9,010 nt of DNA from Candidatus Zixiibacteriota bacterium (GCA_012797915.1 JAAZOE010000194.1:1-9010); one strand, 5' to 3'. Shown: positions 1 through 7,258, counted from the first letter of the stretch. Numbers and translations are program-made. Notes: generated by a model not told the origin, from the sequence alone.

Positions 1-6
1 TATAAT
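1..6 (+). promoter_or_regulatory. Candidate -10 box for the HTH/DUF2087 gene
   Basis: The first six bases are TATAAT, a perfect sigma-70 -10 consensus. They lie 26 bases before the ATG of the next gene, with a Shine-Dalgarno-like AAAGGAA between. The -35 region would lie left of the window, so the promoter cannot be confirmed. The surrounding run is AT-rich (TATAATATATAAG), so the match could be chance. Confidence 0.4.
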
Positions 7-32
7 ATATAAGAGTATCGAAAGGAACCGGT

Positions 33-494
33 ATGAAGGAATTCAAGGCCATGACGTTTTATACCACCGCCGAACTGGCGGAAAAACTGCAGATGAATAT
101 CCAGGTCGTCGCCCGCAAACTGCAGTCGGGCGAAATCGAAGGATATAAACTGGGCAAAGACTGGCGGATCGAGGAAGGAGCAATCCAGGCCTGGTTGGAG
201 AAAATCTCGAACCAGCATCGGGTGACGCCGCGGGACAAGGTGCTGGCAACCTACCTTAAGGATGGCCGCCTGACCCATCTTCCCGCCCAGCGCAAGAAAC
301 GGATATATATACTGGAATTTTTCCTGCAGCAGTTCGACCAGTTGCGGACCTACACCGAGGCCGAGATCAACGCGACGATCCAGAAGTACTTCGAAGATTA
401 CTGCACGGTGCGGCGCGAGTTCATCGGCGAGAAGATGATGTTTCGCAAGGGAAACATCTACCGCCGCAACAGCAGCTACCGGCTGACGCCGTAA
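33..494 (+). CDS. HTH (excisionase/MerR-like) protein with DUF2087-like C-terminal domain
   Basis: Probable DNA-binding regulator of 153 residues. Residues 8-57 form a helix-turn-helix of the excisionase/MerR-like class: YTTAELAEKLQ, then VVARKLQSGEIEGYKLGKDWRI and a helix AIQAWLE. Residues about 73-147 match the DUF2087 pattern as I know it: YLKDGRLTHLPAQRKKR, then YTEAEINATI, YFEDYCTVRREFI and a final IYRR. DUF2087 commonly accompanies DNA-binding domains in small regulators, but its ligand is unknown to me. The ATG at 33 has AAAGGAA at 21-27. An in-frame ATG at 51, just before the HTH, has AAGGA at 36-40 and is a possible alternative. No signal peptide or membrane segment is visible. It lies 161 bases before the metalloprotease start, with a separate promoter candidate between, so co-transcription is doubtful. 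Its target is unknown. Confidence 0.8.
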   Translation: MKEFKAMTFYTTAELAEKLQMNIQVVARKLQSGEIEGYKLGKDWRIEEGAIQAWLEKISNQHRVTPRDKVLATYLKDGRLTHLPAQRKKRIYILEFFLQQFDQLRTYTEAEINATIQKYFEDYCTVRREFIGEKMMFRKGNIYRRNSSYRLTP

Positions 495-526
495 CACGAC
501 AGTATATCTCCAGCTGTAAAGTCCGA

Positions 527-554
527 TTGACAATTAAGCGGTTTTCGGTATCTT
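527..554 (+). promoter_or_regulatory. Candidate sigma-70 promoter for the M6 metalloprotease
   Basis: TTGACA at 527-532 is a perfect -35 box. After 16 bases comes TATCTT at 549-554 (4 of 6 matches to TATAAT), preceded by TCGG. This would start transcription near 561 and leave a leader of about 95 bases before the ATG at 656. The TTG of this box could also open the protease reading frame in phase, but that is a poor translation start. The weak -10 keeps confidence moderate. Confidence 0.45.
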
Positions 555-655
555 TTAGTATTAACGAACCCCGGACCGGAATATCCTCACCCCTGTCCGA
601 CCAGAACCTTCGTTGCGCCATGCCATATGAAGGAGATTTTTCAGGAGGGAACACC

Positions 656-3520
656 ATGCTTCGCACCCTGGCTCTCGCACTCTCGTTAATCCTGCTCTGC
701 TCCGCCGTCGCCGTGGCGGTCATGCCGCCGGCGCCGCCGGAATGGTACGCCCGCAAGGGAATCCCCATCCCCGAAGGAATCAAATCGGGGATGCCCCAGA
801 TACCCGACCGAATCGCCAAAGACCTGGCCGAGGCCGCCCGCTTGCGCCCCAACAACGTGGATAATATCCTGGTCATCCTGGTGCAATTCGATGACCATCC
901 GGCCGACACCTGGCTGCATCCGACCGAGGCCTATGATACCATGATGTTCTCCTCCGGCGTCATGTCCACCGGCTCGCTGGTCGACTACTACCAGGAAATC
1001 TCCTATGGCGCCTTCCTGCCCGATGGCATCGTCACCGCCTGGGTCACCGCGCCGCACGAGTATTCATACTATGTCGGCTACAACTACGGTATGGGGGACT
1101 ACCCCAATAACTCCCAAGGTTTGCTGGAAGACTGCGTCAATCTGCTCGACCCAACCATCGACTTCTCCCAGTTCGACAACAACGGCGACGGTTACGCCGA
1201 AGGAATCTTTCTGGTACATGCCGGGCAGGGAGCCGAGGAAACCGGGTCATCGAGCGATATCTGGTCGCATGCCTGGGGATTTGAAATGCTGACCGCCGAC
1301 GGGGTGTATACCGGACGGTATTCCACCGAGCCGGAGGAGCTGGCCGGCGACGAGATGATCAAGATCGGCGTTTTCTGTCATGAATACGGCCATGTGCTGG
1401 GCGTGCCCGACCTGTACGACTATGACGGCTCCTCCGAGGGGGTCGGCATCTACTGTCTTATGGCCGGCGGCAGCTGGGGCGCCCTGCCCGGCAACCCCGA
1501 ACGTCCCACGCACATGTGCGCGGAACTGAAACGGGCGCTGGGCTGGCTGACCCCCATCGAGGTAACCGCCAATCTCGACAAACTCGATATTCCCCCCGCC
1601 GAGATTGAGCCGGTTTGCTACAAGATTACCAATCCGACATATCCCGAAGAGTATTTCCTGTTGGAAAACCGGGCCAAGATCGGTTTCGATTCGCTGTTCC
1701 GCGGCGACGGCGGCCTGGCGATCTGGCATGTCGATCAAAACGGCTGGCAGGACGATGAGACTCACCCCTATGTGCGGCTCGAACAGGCCGACGGCAATTT
1801 CGACCTGATGCGCGACATGGGGGGCGGTAACAGCCATGTCCGCACCAACCGCGGCGACGCCGGTGACCTGTATCCGGGCGCCTGCGGCAACACCCGCTAC
1901 AGCTATTTCAGCCGCCCCAACAACCTCTGCTATGACGGCGTTACGGACCTGGTCACGGTGGACAACATCGCGCTGGTCAACGACACCATCACCGTGGACC
2001 TGTACGTAACCCCCGCCGCGCCGTTGTTCCAGATCAGCGTCGCCATCGATGATGAAGCCTCAGGCGGCAACCGCAACGGTGATGCCGATTACGGCGAAAC
2101 GGTCGACCTGAACCTGATTCTCTCCTGTGATGGTATCGGGATATCGTCATTGACCGGAACCCTCACCACGACCGATACCCGTGTACAGATTACCACCGGC
2201 GAAGCGTCATTGGGGGCCATCTCTCACGGCGTCACCCGCACCGGCGACAACCCCTTCCGGTTTACGGTCCTGTCGATCGACGCCGATTCCGCGGTCACGT
2301 TCAACCTGCACCTCGATGCCGACGGCACGGCGCTGGATCTGCCGCTCAAGGTGAATATCAACCGGCAGAAGGTGCTGGTCGTGCTGGATAATAACCGGTC
2401 GCACTGGTCGGACAATCTGCTGGCGGCAATGGAGCGGAGCGGATATTCGTTTGACGTCCTTCGTGTCGCTCCCGACAGCGCGCCGGCGTACGATGATCTC
2501 ATTTCTTACCACGCCATCCTATGGACCACCGCCTCCTATTTCGGCAAACGCACCTCCGGCAGTCCGAATCCCTACTGCCTGACGACCGCCGACCGGGCGG
2601 TCCTGCAACAATACCTCGACCAGGACGGACGGCTGGGACTCTTCAGCCAGGATTACTTATATGATATCGGCCTTGATGCCTTCGCGGGCAGTTACCTTCA
2701 TGTGGGGTCGTCGTATCAAAACATCCTGACGACATCGATATCCGGGCAACCGGGCGGGGCGTTCGATGGCTACAGCGGGTCGACCCGGCCGTGGAGCTAT
2801 TACGATTACACCGATCATCTGATTCCCGCCGGCGATGCCGCGGCCATGGTCAACGATGTGGCGACGACACGGGCGGTGGTCATTCAATCGCCGGCGGCGA
2901 GTCCGGTTGCGACCGCCTACGCCACGACTTTCAGCGGTTTGGGGATCGAGCGTCTCGACAGCGCCTCGCTGGATAACTTCCTTCCGCCATGGCTGGAGTG
3001 GATTCTGACCAACGCTCACCTCGATGTCCCCTGGGCCGTCTCCCCGCGAGACGATGACACCGTCACTACGGCTCACCCCACGTTCACCTGGACCGCTTCG
3101 GCCGGGGCGACCACCTATCATCTGCAGGTTGCCCAGGGAACCGATTTCGCCTTTTCCTCTCCGATACACAATGCCGATGTCGCTGGGACAAGCTATCTTT
3201 TGCCCGACAGCCTGCCCGACGGCGCCTATTACTGGCGCGTGAACGCGAAAGCCGGGAGCGATCCGGCGACGGCGTATTCTCCCCGCGCGCGGTTCATCGT
3301 GAACTACCAGCAGACCTATATCTGCGGCGACGCCAATGGAGATGGGAAGGTCAATGTCGGTGATGCCGTCTATGTCGTCAGCTATGTTTTCCGGGGCGGT
3401 CCCGCGCCGACACCGATGGACGCCGGCGATGCCAATTGCGACGGAAAAGTCAATGTCGGCGACGCCGTGTATATTATTACCTATGTCTTCCGGGGCGGCC
3501 CGGCGCCGTGTTGTCCGTAG
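656..3520 (+). CDS. Secreted M6-family (immune inhibitor A-like) metalloprotease with C-terminal dockerin repeats
   Basis: Predicted exported zinc endopeptidase of 954 residues. Residues 1-22 are a signal peptide (MLRTLALALSLILLCSAVAVA). The catalytic domain spans about 65-440: FDNNGDGYAEGIFLVHAGQG, the zinc motif HEYGH at 242-246 followed by VLGVPD (D252 a possible third ligand), LMAGGSWG, and YFLLENR..GLAIWHVDQN, all typical of M6. Next come a beta-rich region at about 455-572, an alpha/beta segment opening VLVVLDNNRSHWSDNL at about 573-785, an FN3/Ig-like domain at about 790-885 (PTFTWTAS..TTYHLQVA..YYWRVNA), and two dockerin-type repeats at 890-954 ending PAPCCP. The start at 656 is chosen for AGGAGGG at 643-649 and an immediate signal peptide. 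In-frame TTG 527 and ATG 620 lack such a site. The natural substrate is unknown. The repeats suggest attachment to, or calcium-stabilised assembly on, the cell surface, but that is inference. Confidence 0.9.
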   Translation: MLRTLALALSLILLCSAVAVAVMPPAPPEWYARKGIPIPEGIKSGMPQIPDRIAKDLAEAARLRPNNVDNILVILVQFDDHPADTWLHPTEAYDTMMFSSGVMSTGSLVDYYQEISYGAFLPDGIVTAWVTAPHEYSYYVGYNYGMGDYPNNSQGLLEDCVNLLDPTIDFSQFDNNGDGYAEGIFLVHAGQGAEETGSSSDIWSHAWGFEMLTADGVYTGRYSTEPEELAGDEMIKIGVFCHEYGHVLGVPDLYDYDGSSEGVGIYCLMAGGSWGALPGNPERPTHMCAELKRALGWLTPIEVTANLDKLDIPPAEIEPVCYKITNPTYPEEYFLLENRAKIGFDSLFRGDGGLAIWHVDQNGWQDDETHPYVRLEQADGNFDLMRDMGGGNSHVRTNRGDAGDLYPGACGNTRYSYFSRPNNLCYDGVTDLVTVDNIALVNDTITVDLYVTPAAPLFQISVAIDDEASGGNRNGDADYGETVDLNLILSCDGIGISSLTGTLTTTDTRVQITTGEASLGAISHGVTRTGDNPFRFTVLSIDADSAVTFNLHLDADGTALDLPLKVNINRQKVLVVLDNNRSHWSDNLLAAMERSGYSFDVLRVAPDSAPAYDDLISYHAILWTTASYFGKRTSGSPNPYCLTTADRAVLQQYLDQDGRLGLFSQDYLYDIGLDAFAGSYLHVGSSYQNILTTSISGQPGGAFDGYSGSTRPWSYYDYTDHLIPAGDAAAMVNDVATTRAVVIQSPAASPVATAYATTFSGLGIERLDSASLDNFLPPWLEWILTNAHLDVPWAVSPRDDDTVTTAHPTFTWTASAGATTYHLQVAQGTDFAFSSPIHNADVAGTSYLLPDSLPDGAYYWRVNAKAGSDPATAYSPRARFIVNYQQTYICGDANGDGKVNVGDAVYVVSYVFRGGPAPTPMDAGDANCDGKVNVGDAVYIITYVFRGGPAPCCP
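3323..3517 (+). repeat. Tandem dockerin-type calcium-loop repeats, protease C terminus
   Basis: Residues 890-954 of the protease contain two copies of one unit: DANGDGKVNVGDAVY.VSYVFRGGPAP and DANCDGKVNVGDAVY.ITYVFRGGPAP. They are separated by a short TPMDAG linker. Positions 1, 3, 5 and 12 of each loop (D, N, D, D) fit the calcium ligands of EF-hand-like dockerin type I loops. Cysteines lie at 890, 928, 952 and 953. The duplication is also visible in the DNA (GTCAATGTCGG.GA.GCCGT appears twice). Confidence 0.85.
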
Positions 3521-3551
3521 ACAGCCCTATACCCTGATCTGATATCATGTC

Positions 3552-3585
3552 CAGAGGCCCTTCACGGGGCCTCTGTTTGTTTTGG
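3552..3585 (+). terminator. Rho-independent terminator after the metalloprotease
   Basis: CAGAGGCCC (3552-3560) pairs perfectly with GGGCCTCTG (3567-3575) around the loop TTCACG. It is followed by TTTGTTTT. The hairpin starts 32 bases after the protease stop codon, so the protease is probably a single-gene transcript and the next secreted gene has its own promoter. Confidence 0.85.
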
Positions 3586-3645
3586 GCCATTGGTTACGCA
3601 TCTGCCTAAAATTCGGCAGGTTAATAAATTGGTACGATAAAAGAC

Positions 3646-3674
3646 TTGACATATCATTCCATTATCGGTATTAT
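3646..3674 (+). promoter_or_regulatory. Strong sigma-70-type promoter for the second dockerin gene
   Basis: TTGACA at 3646-3651 is a perfect -35. A 17-base spacer leads to TATTAT at 3669-3674 (5 of 6 matches to TATAAT), preceded by TCGG. Transcription would start near 3681, giving a leader of about 140 bases before the ATG at 3823. This is the best promoter match in the window. The remaining bases of the 302-base gap (3521-3822) hold the upstream terminator, this promoter, and the leader with a short GC hairpin at 3783-3802. Confidence 0.7.
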
Positions 3675-3782
3675 GAATCAGATACCATAGGCCGCGGGCA
3701 TGTCGCCGACGCTTTATTTATCTATTTCTTTCTTCGTTACTTTTCTCGGCGCTTGGCCATAGTCGCTGACCGTCAATCATGC

Positions 3783-3802
3783 GCGGGCATCGGATCGCCC
3801 GC
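3783..3802 (+). other. Short GC hairpin in the leader of the second dockerin gene
   Basis: GCGGGC (3783-3788) can pair with GCCCGC (3797-3802) around the loop ATCGGATC. It ends six bases before the Shine-Dalgarno AGGAGG (3809-3814). It may shape the leader or modulate ribosome access. A six-pair stem can also occur by chance, and I match it to no known riboswitch. Confidence 0.25.
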
Positions 3803-3822
3803 AGGTGCAGGAGGAATTCATT

Positions 3823-4617
3823 ATGAGAAGCTTGATTTTCCTTGCGATCGGCCTGTTGTTCTTGTCGGCGGCTTCCTTCGCCGCCGGTTATGGCGAGTTC
3901 GATATTCGCAATAGTTGCGGCGACACCTTGTGGTCTGGTGCTGCCGCCTCCATCGACATTTGGGTGGCCAATTCCATCCTGCTTTGCGGATTTCGGGTTC
4001 CGATTGTACTCTCATCGCCGGATGGCGTCACCTGGCAATGGGATTCACAGCCGACCGGATGGGGAACAAATACTTACGTCACCCATGCCCTTGGAAGCCG
4101 AATCGACCCACCGAGTCATTATTTCAATTTGACCGGTGGCATCATTGTCGATGAAGACTACCTGCCCGACGGCATATCCTTTGGGGGCGGCGTTATGCTG
4201 GATCCCCCTGTAGAACCAGGGCCTTTGCAGCACTGGCTATCCATTCATTTTACGCCAATCGCGCCCGCCGAGGGCCAAGCCTATCAACTCTGTCTTGATG
4301 TCACGCAGTTGGTCGGGCTGACGGAATTTGGCTTCGCCGACTACGGTGGCTTGGAAATAGCTATGACCTTCCTGGATGATAACAACGACGGCATCTGGTG
4401 CTGGCCGGTGATGGCCTATATCCCGGGCGACGCCAACGGCGACCGACTGGTGAACATCGGCGACGCCATTTATATCGTCAATCGCATCTTCCGGGACGGC
4501 CCGCCGTTCAACCCGACCGAGGCGGCCGACGCCAACTGCGACGGCTCGGCCAACGTCGGCGACGCCGTCTACCTGGTCAATCATATCTTTCGCGACGGCC
4601 CCGCACCGTGCAACTAG
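3823..4617 (+). CDS. Secreted protein of unknown function with C-terminal dockerin repeats
   Basis: Predicted exported protein of 264 residues. Residues 1-21 form a signal peptide (MRSLIFLAIGLLFLSAASFAA). Residues about 22-195 are an unrecognised, probably beta-rich domain: DTLWSGAAASIDIWVANS, then FRVPIVLSSPDGVTWQWDSQP, and later PGPLQHWLSIHFTP. The alternating hydrophobic pattern suggests a sandwich fold, possibly cohesin-like or binding, but no catalytic motif is seen. Residues 202-264 are two dockerin-type repeats homologous to those of the upstream protease. The first loop is less canonical (DANGDRLVNIGD). The start at 3823 is set by AGGAGG at 3809-3814, eight bases before. GTG 3805 lies upstream in frame but precedes that site. 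Tandem stops TAG-TAA close the gene. It has its own promoter and terminator, so it is likely monocistronic. Its role may be surface binding or structural; this is not established. Confidence 0.8.
   Translation: MRSLIFLAIGLLFLSAASFAAGYGEFDIRNSCGDTLWSGAAASIDIWVANSILLCGFRVPIVLSSPDGVTWQWDSQPTGWGTNTYVTHALGSRIDPPSHYFNLTGGIIVDEDYLPDGISFGGGVMLDPPVEPGPLQHWLSIHFTPIAPAEGQAYQLCLDVTQLVGLTEFGFADYGGLEIAMTFLDDNNDGIWCWPVMAYIPGDANGDRLVNIGDAIYIVNRIFRDGPPFNPTEAADANCDGSANVGDAVYLVNHIFRDGPAPCN
4427..4614 (+). repeat. Tandem dockerin-type repeats, second secreted protein
   Basis: Residues 202-264 hold two units, GDANGDRLVNIGDAIY.VNRIFRDGPP and DANCDGSANVGDAVY.VNHIFRDGPAP, ending in CN. The loop ligands D, N, D and D are kept in both, although the first copy has R where G is usual. 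C239 and C263 are 24 residues apart, the same spacing as C928 and C952 in the protease module. Confidence 0.8.
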
Positions 4618-4641
4618 TAATTCTTTCCGTTACCAGATATA

Positions 4642-4677
4642 AAAATCGGAAGGTCCCACAAGGGGCCTCCCGATTTT
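4642..4677. terminator. Bidirectional terminator between converging genes
   Basis: AAAATCGG (4642-4649) pairs with CCGATTTT (4670-4677). After one A/C mismatch, AGGTCCC (4651-4657) pairs with GGGGCCT (4662-4668) with one G-U pair, around the loop ACAA. The A and T runs at both ends give a U tract in either direction. It lies in the 79-base gap between the secreted-protein gene (+) and rng (-) and can serve both. Confidence 0.85.
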
Positions 4678-4696
4678 GTATTGTATCGACAGGTTT

Positions 4697-6277
4697 CTAC
4701 TGCGCCGCTTGATGCGCCAAAAGCTCGGCATCGGCGGACACCCCGCCGATATGCTCGCGGGTCAGGTTCCGCCCGCTGTCCATATCCATGACCATGAATT
4801 CCTGGGGCGACATGGTCGTGTCGCGGACCAGGTTGAGGTGGAAATGGTAGGCGTTGGCGATCTTGGCCACACGGTTGCCGCCGCCGTCAGTCAAGAACTC
4901 GGCCAGGGTCGGATTGACCACCAGGTTGAACTTGGCGTATCGCCCGGCCGCCTTGGCCCGCTGGAACCAGCGCTCCACCTTGGTGGCCATGGTCTGCCGG
5001 GACAGCACCCGTCCCAGCCCGTGGCAATGTGGACACGGCTCCGATAAGGCGGTCATCAGCGACGGTCGAATCCGCTCGCGGGTCATCTCGATTAAACCGA
5101 AATCGGACACGGGACTGACCGCCCGTTTGGCCCGGTCGTACCGCAGCCAGCTGCAAAACTCGTCGTAAAGTTTGCGGCGGTTTTCGCGGCTGTACATGTC
5201 GATGAAATCGATGATAATCAACCCGCCGATATCGCGCAGGCGGATCTGCCGGGCCACCTCGCGGGCCGCCTCCAGGTTGGTCCGCAGGATGGTCAACTCC
5301 TGGTCCTTCTTGCCCACGAACCGGCCGGTGTTGACGTCGATGGTCACCATCGCTTCGGTCTGGTCGATAATCAGGTAGGAACCTTTGCGAATCCAGACCC
5401 GGCGGTCAATCATCTTCTCGATCTCCGGCTCGATGTTGTAGTAGTCATAGACCGGCATCGTGTCGGTGTAAAGTTTGACCCGTCCTTTCAGGGCGGGGGC
5501 GATTTCCCGCACGAACGACAAAATCTCCCGATAGACGCCCCGGTTGTCGACCACCAGGCTTTCGACGTCGTCGGTGTAGACGTCGCGGATAAGTCCGCTG
5601 ATCATCCCCATTTCCTGGTGGATCAGCGCCGGCGGCTCCATCCGGTCGGCCAGCTTCTTGAGCTGGAACCAAAACTTGAGCAACCGCTTGATATCCGATT
5701 TGAAGTCCGCTTCCTGGCGGCCCTCCCCTTCGGTGCGGATGATCAGGCCGAACCCTTCCGGCCGCAACGGCCGCAGCAGGCTGCGCAACCGCTTCTTTTC
5801 TCCCCAATCGGAAATCCGCTTGGACACCCGGATATGATGATCGTCCGGCACCAGCACCAGATACCGTCCGGCGATCGATACCTCCGAGGTCACCCGGGGC
5901 CCCTTGGTCGAAATCGGTTCCTTGATGACCTGCACCAGCACTTCCTGGTTGTCCTTCAGGACCGTTTCGATTCCCGCCCGGCGGGTCTTGCGGATGATTT
6001 CGGCCGGAGCTTCCTCGTCGTCGTCGGCGTCGTACCGGCTGTCGCCGGTCAATTGCCCGATATCGGAGGAATGCAGAAAGGCGGCCTTTTCCATGCCGAT
6101 ATCGACAAAGGCGGCCTGCATCCCCGGCAACACCGTCTTAATTCTTCCCTTGTAGATGTTCCCCACCAACCGGTGCTCTTCGGAACCCTGCACCAGCAGT
6201 TCGACCAGACGGCCGTCCTCCAGCAAAGCGACCCGGGTTTCATGGGGTGTGGAATTGATGACTATTTCACGCTTCAA
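4697..6277 (-). CDS. rng: Ribonuclease G (RNase E/G family)
   Basis: Endoribonuclease of 526 residues, cytoplasmic, cutting single-stranded RNA during rRNA maturation and mRNA decay in characterised homologues. The N terminus MKREIVINSTPHETRVALLE is typical of the family. An S1-like RNA-binding region follows from about 37 (GNIYKGRIKTVLPGMQAAFVDIG), interrupted at about 78-95 by an acidic insert (DADDDEEAP). The DNase I-like catalytic part carries D314 in VTIDVNTG and D357 in LIIIDFIDM, matching the magnesium-binding aspartates of RNase E. CPHC at 415-418 is the zinc-link motif. It lacks the long C-terminal scaffold of RNase E, so RNase G is the better name. The start is TTG at 6277, supported by GGAGG seven bases upstream. 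The TTG overlaps the fmt stop (TTGA), which implies translational coupling. It is last in the yajC-def-fmt-rng cluster. Confidence 0.95.
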   Translation of the reverse strand: MKREIVINSTPHETRVALLEDGRLVELLVQGSEEHRLVGNIYKGRIKTVLPGMQAAFVDIGMEKAAFLHSSDIGQLTGDSRYDADDDEEAPAEIIRKTRRAGIETVLKDNQEVLVQVIKEPISTKGPRVTSEVSIAGRYLVLVPDDHHIRVSKRISDWGEKKRLRSLLRPLRPEGFGLIIRTEGEGRQEADFKSDIKRLLKFWFQLKKLADRMEPPALIHQEMGMISGLIRDVYTDDVESLVVDNRGVYREILSFVREIAPALKGRVKLYTDTMPVYDYYNIEPEIEKMIDRRVWIRKGSYLIIDQTEAMVTIDVNTGRFVGKKDQELTILRTNLEAAREVARQIRLRDIGGLIIIDFIDMYSRENRRKLYDEFCSWLRYDRAKRAVSPVSDFGLIEMTRERIRPSLMTALSEPCPHCHGLGRVLSRQTMATKVERWFQRAKAAGRYAKFNLVVNPTLAEFLTDGGGNRVAKIANAYHFHLNLVRDTTMSPQEFMVMDMDSGRNLTREHIGGVSADAELLAHQAAQ

Positions 6278-7227
6278 TGTCTCACCTCCTTTCGCGCGTC
6301 GGTAAAAATCTGTTGGTTGGTGATACGGTACCCATTGATAAAGGCGGCGCCGTCCATGACCCGCTTGCCCTCCGGCTGTACGCGGAGCAGGCCCAGCGGG
6401 CCGTCGCCGGCGCCGACAAAGAGCCGTCGGCCTTTGGCCGCCAGACGGCCCGGTTCCAGATGCGCCGGCGACGACTCGGCCGCCAGCGTCGACTGGAGAA
6501 TTTTCACTTGTAAATCGCCGAGGAAGCTGAACGCCCCCGGCCGTTCGGAAAACGCCCGGATATGATCGTGTATCCGCCGCCGCTCCATGCGCCAGTCAAT
6601 CAGACCGTCCTCGGGATGAATCTTCGGCGCCGGCGTGGCCAGCGAATCGTTCTGGCGCGACGGTTCGAATCCCGGCTCGGCGATCTTCTCCAGCGTTTCG
6701 AGTAGAAACGGCCCGGCCATCCGGGACAACCGCCCGGAAAGCGAGGAGTAGTTCTCATCCGGATCGATCGGCGTGGAGGTTTGAGCGATCATCGCCCCCT
6801 CATCCACCCTGCGGGTCAGGAAAAACGAGGTTAACCCGGTGGTGGTCTCCCCGTTTTTCAGAGCATGATGAATCGGCGCCGCTCCGCGATACTTCGGCAG
6901 CAGCGAGGCATGAATGTTGATCGCCCCGCATCGGGGCAGGCGATACAGGTTTTCCGGCAGGATACGGAAGGCGATGACGACGAACAGATCGGCCCCCAGC
7001 GACGCCATCGACTGGATGAACGCATCATCCTTGAGCGATTGAGGCTGATAGACCGGAAGATCGTATTCCAAAGCGAGCGTCTTCACCGGGCCGGGGATGG
7101 TTTTATGCCCCCGGCCGGCCGGTTTATCCGGGCCGGTCACAACCGACAGCACCTTATGATGGGAACCGATCAGAGTCGTCAGGGGAAAACAGGCAAACTC
7201 CGGCGTCCCCATGTACACCACATTCAT
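6274..7227 (-). CDS. fmt: Methionyl-tRNA formyltransferase
   Basis: Transfers a formyl group from 10-formyltetrahydrofolate to Met-tRNA(fMet), allowing bacterial translation initiation; cytoplasmic. It has 317 residues, the usual length. The N-terminal transferase domain opens MNVVYMGTPEFA. The signature NIHASLLPKYRGAAPI carries N104 and H106, and D142 in RVDEGAMI is the third catalytic residue by comparison with the E. coli enzyme (N106, H108, D144). The C-terminal tRNA-binding domain begins near 205 and contains PAHLEPGRL and LLRVQPEGKRVMDGAAFINGY. It starts 31 bases after def, its functional partner, and its stop overlaps the rng start. No clear Shine-Dalgarno precedes the ATG at 7227, so translation may depend on ribosomes arriving from def. 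The in-frame ATG at 7212 would remove the conserved MNVVY strand and is less likely. Confidence 0.97.
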   Translation of the reverse strand: MNVVYMGTPEFACFPLTTLIGSHHKVLSVVTGPDKPAGRGHKTIPGPVKTLALEYDLPVYQPQSLKDDAFIQSMASLGADLFVVIAFRILPENLYRLPRCGAINIHASLLPKYRGAAPIHHALKNGETTTGLTSFFLTRRVDEGAMIAQTSTPIDPDENYSSLSGRLSRMAGPFLLETLEKIAEPGFEPSRQNDSLATPAPKIHPEDGLIDWRMERRRIHDHIRAFSERPGAFSFLGDLQVKILQSTLAAESSPAHLEPGRLAAKGRRLFVGAGDGPLGLLRVQPEGKRVMDGAAFINGYRITNQQIFTDARKEVRH

Positions 7228-7258
7228 CCAGTTGTCGGTCGGCGAAGCGAGTCGATTG

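Noticed and set aside
527..655. Extension of the metalloprotease to TTG 527 or ATG 620
   Set aside because: The TTG is part of a perfect -35 box and neither start has a Shine-Dalgarno. ATG 656 has AGGAGGG and opens directly into a signal peptide.
1247..1837. Open frame of 196 codons on the - strand within the protease gene
   Set aside because: It lies opposite the conserved catalytic region, including HEYGH, has no ribosome site and shows no recognisable domain.
3582..3914. Open frame of 110 codons between the two dockerin genes
   Set aside because: It spans the promoter and leader, overlaps the signal-peptide coding region in another frame, has no ribosome site, and its product matches no family.
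3323..4614. Cellulosome-type system based on dockerin repeats
   Set aside because: No scaffoldin, sure cohesin or glycoside hydrolase is present in the window. The repeats alone do not establish a cellulosome.
5618..6565. Open frame of 315 codons on the + strand across rng and fmt
   Set aside because: It lies antisense to two strongly conserved genes, and its Arg/Gln/Pro-rich composition is typical of a shadow frame in GC-rich DNA.
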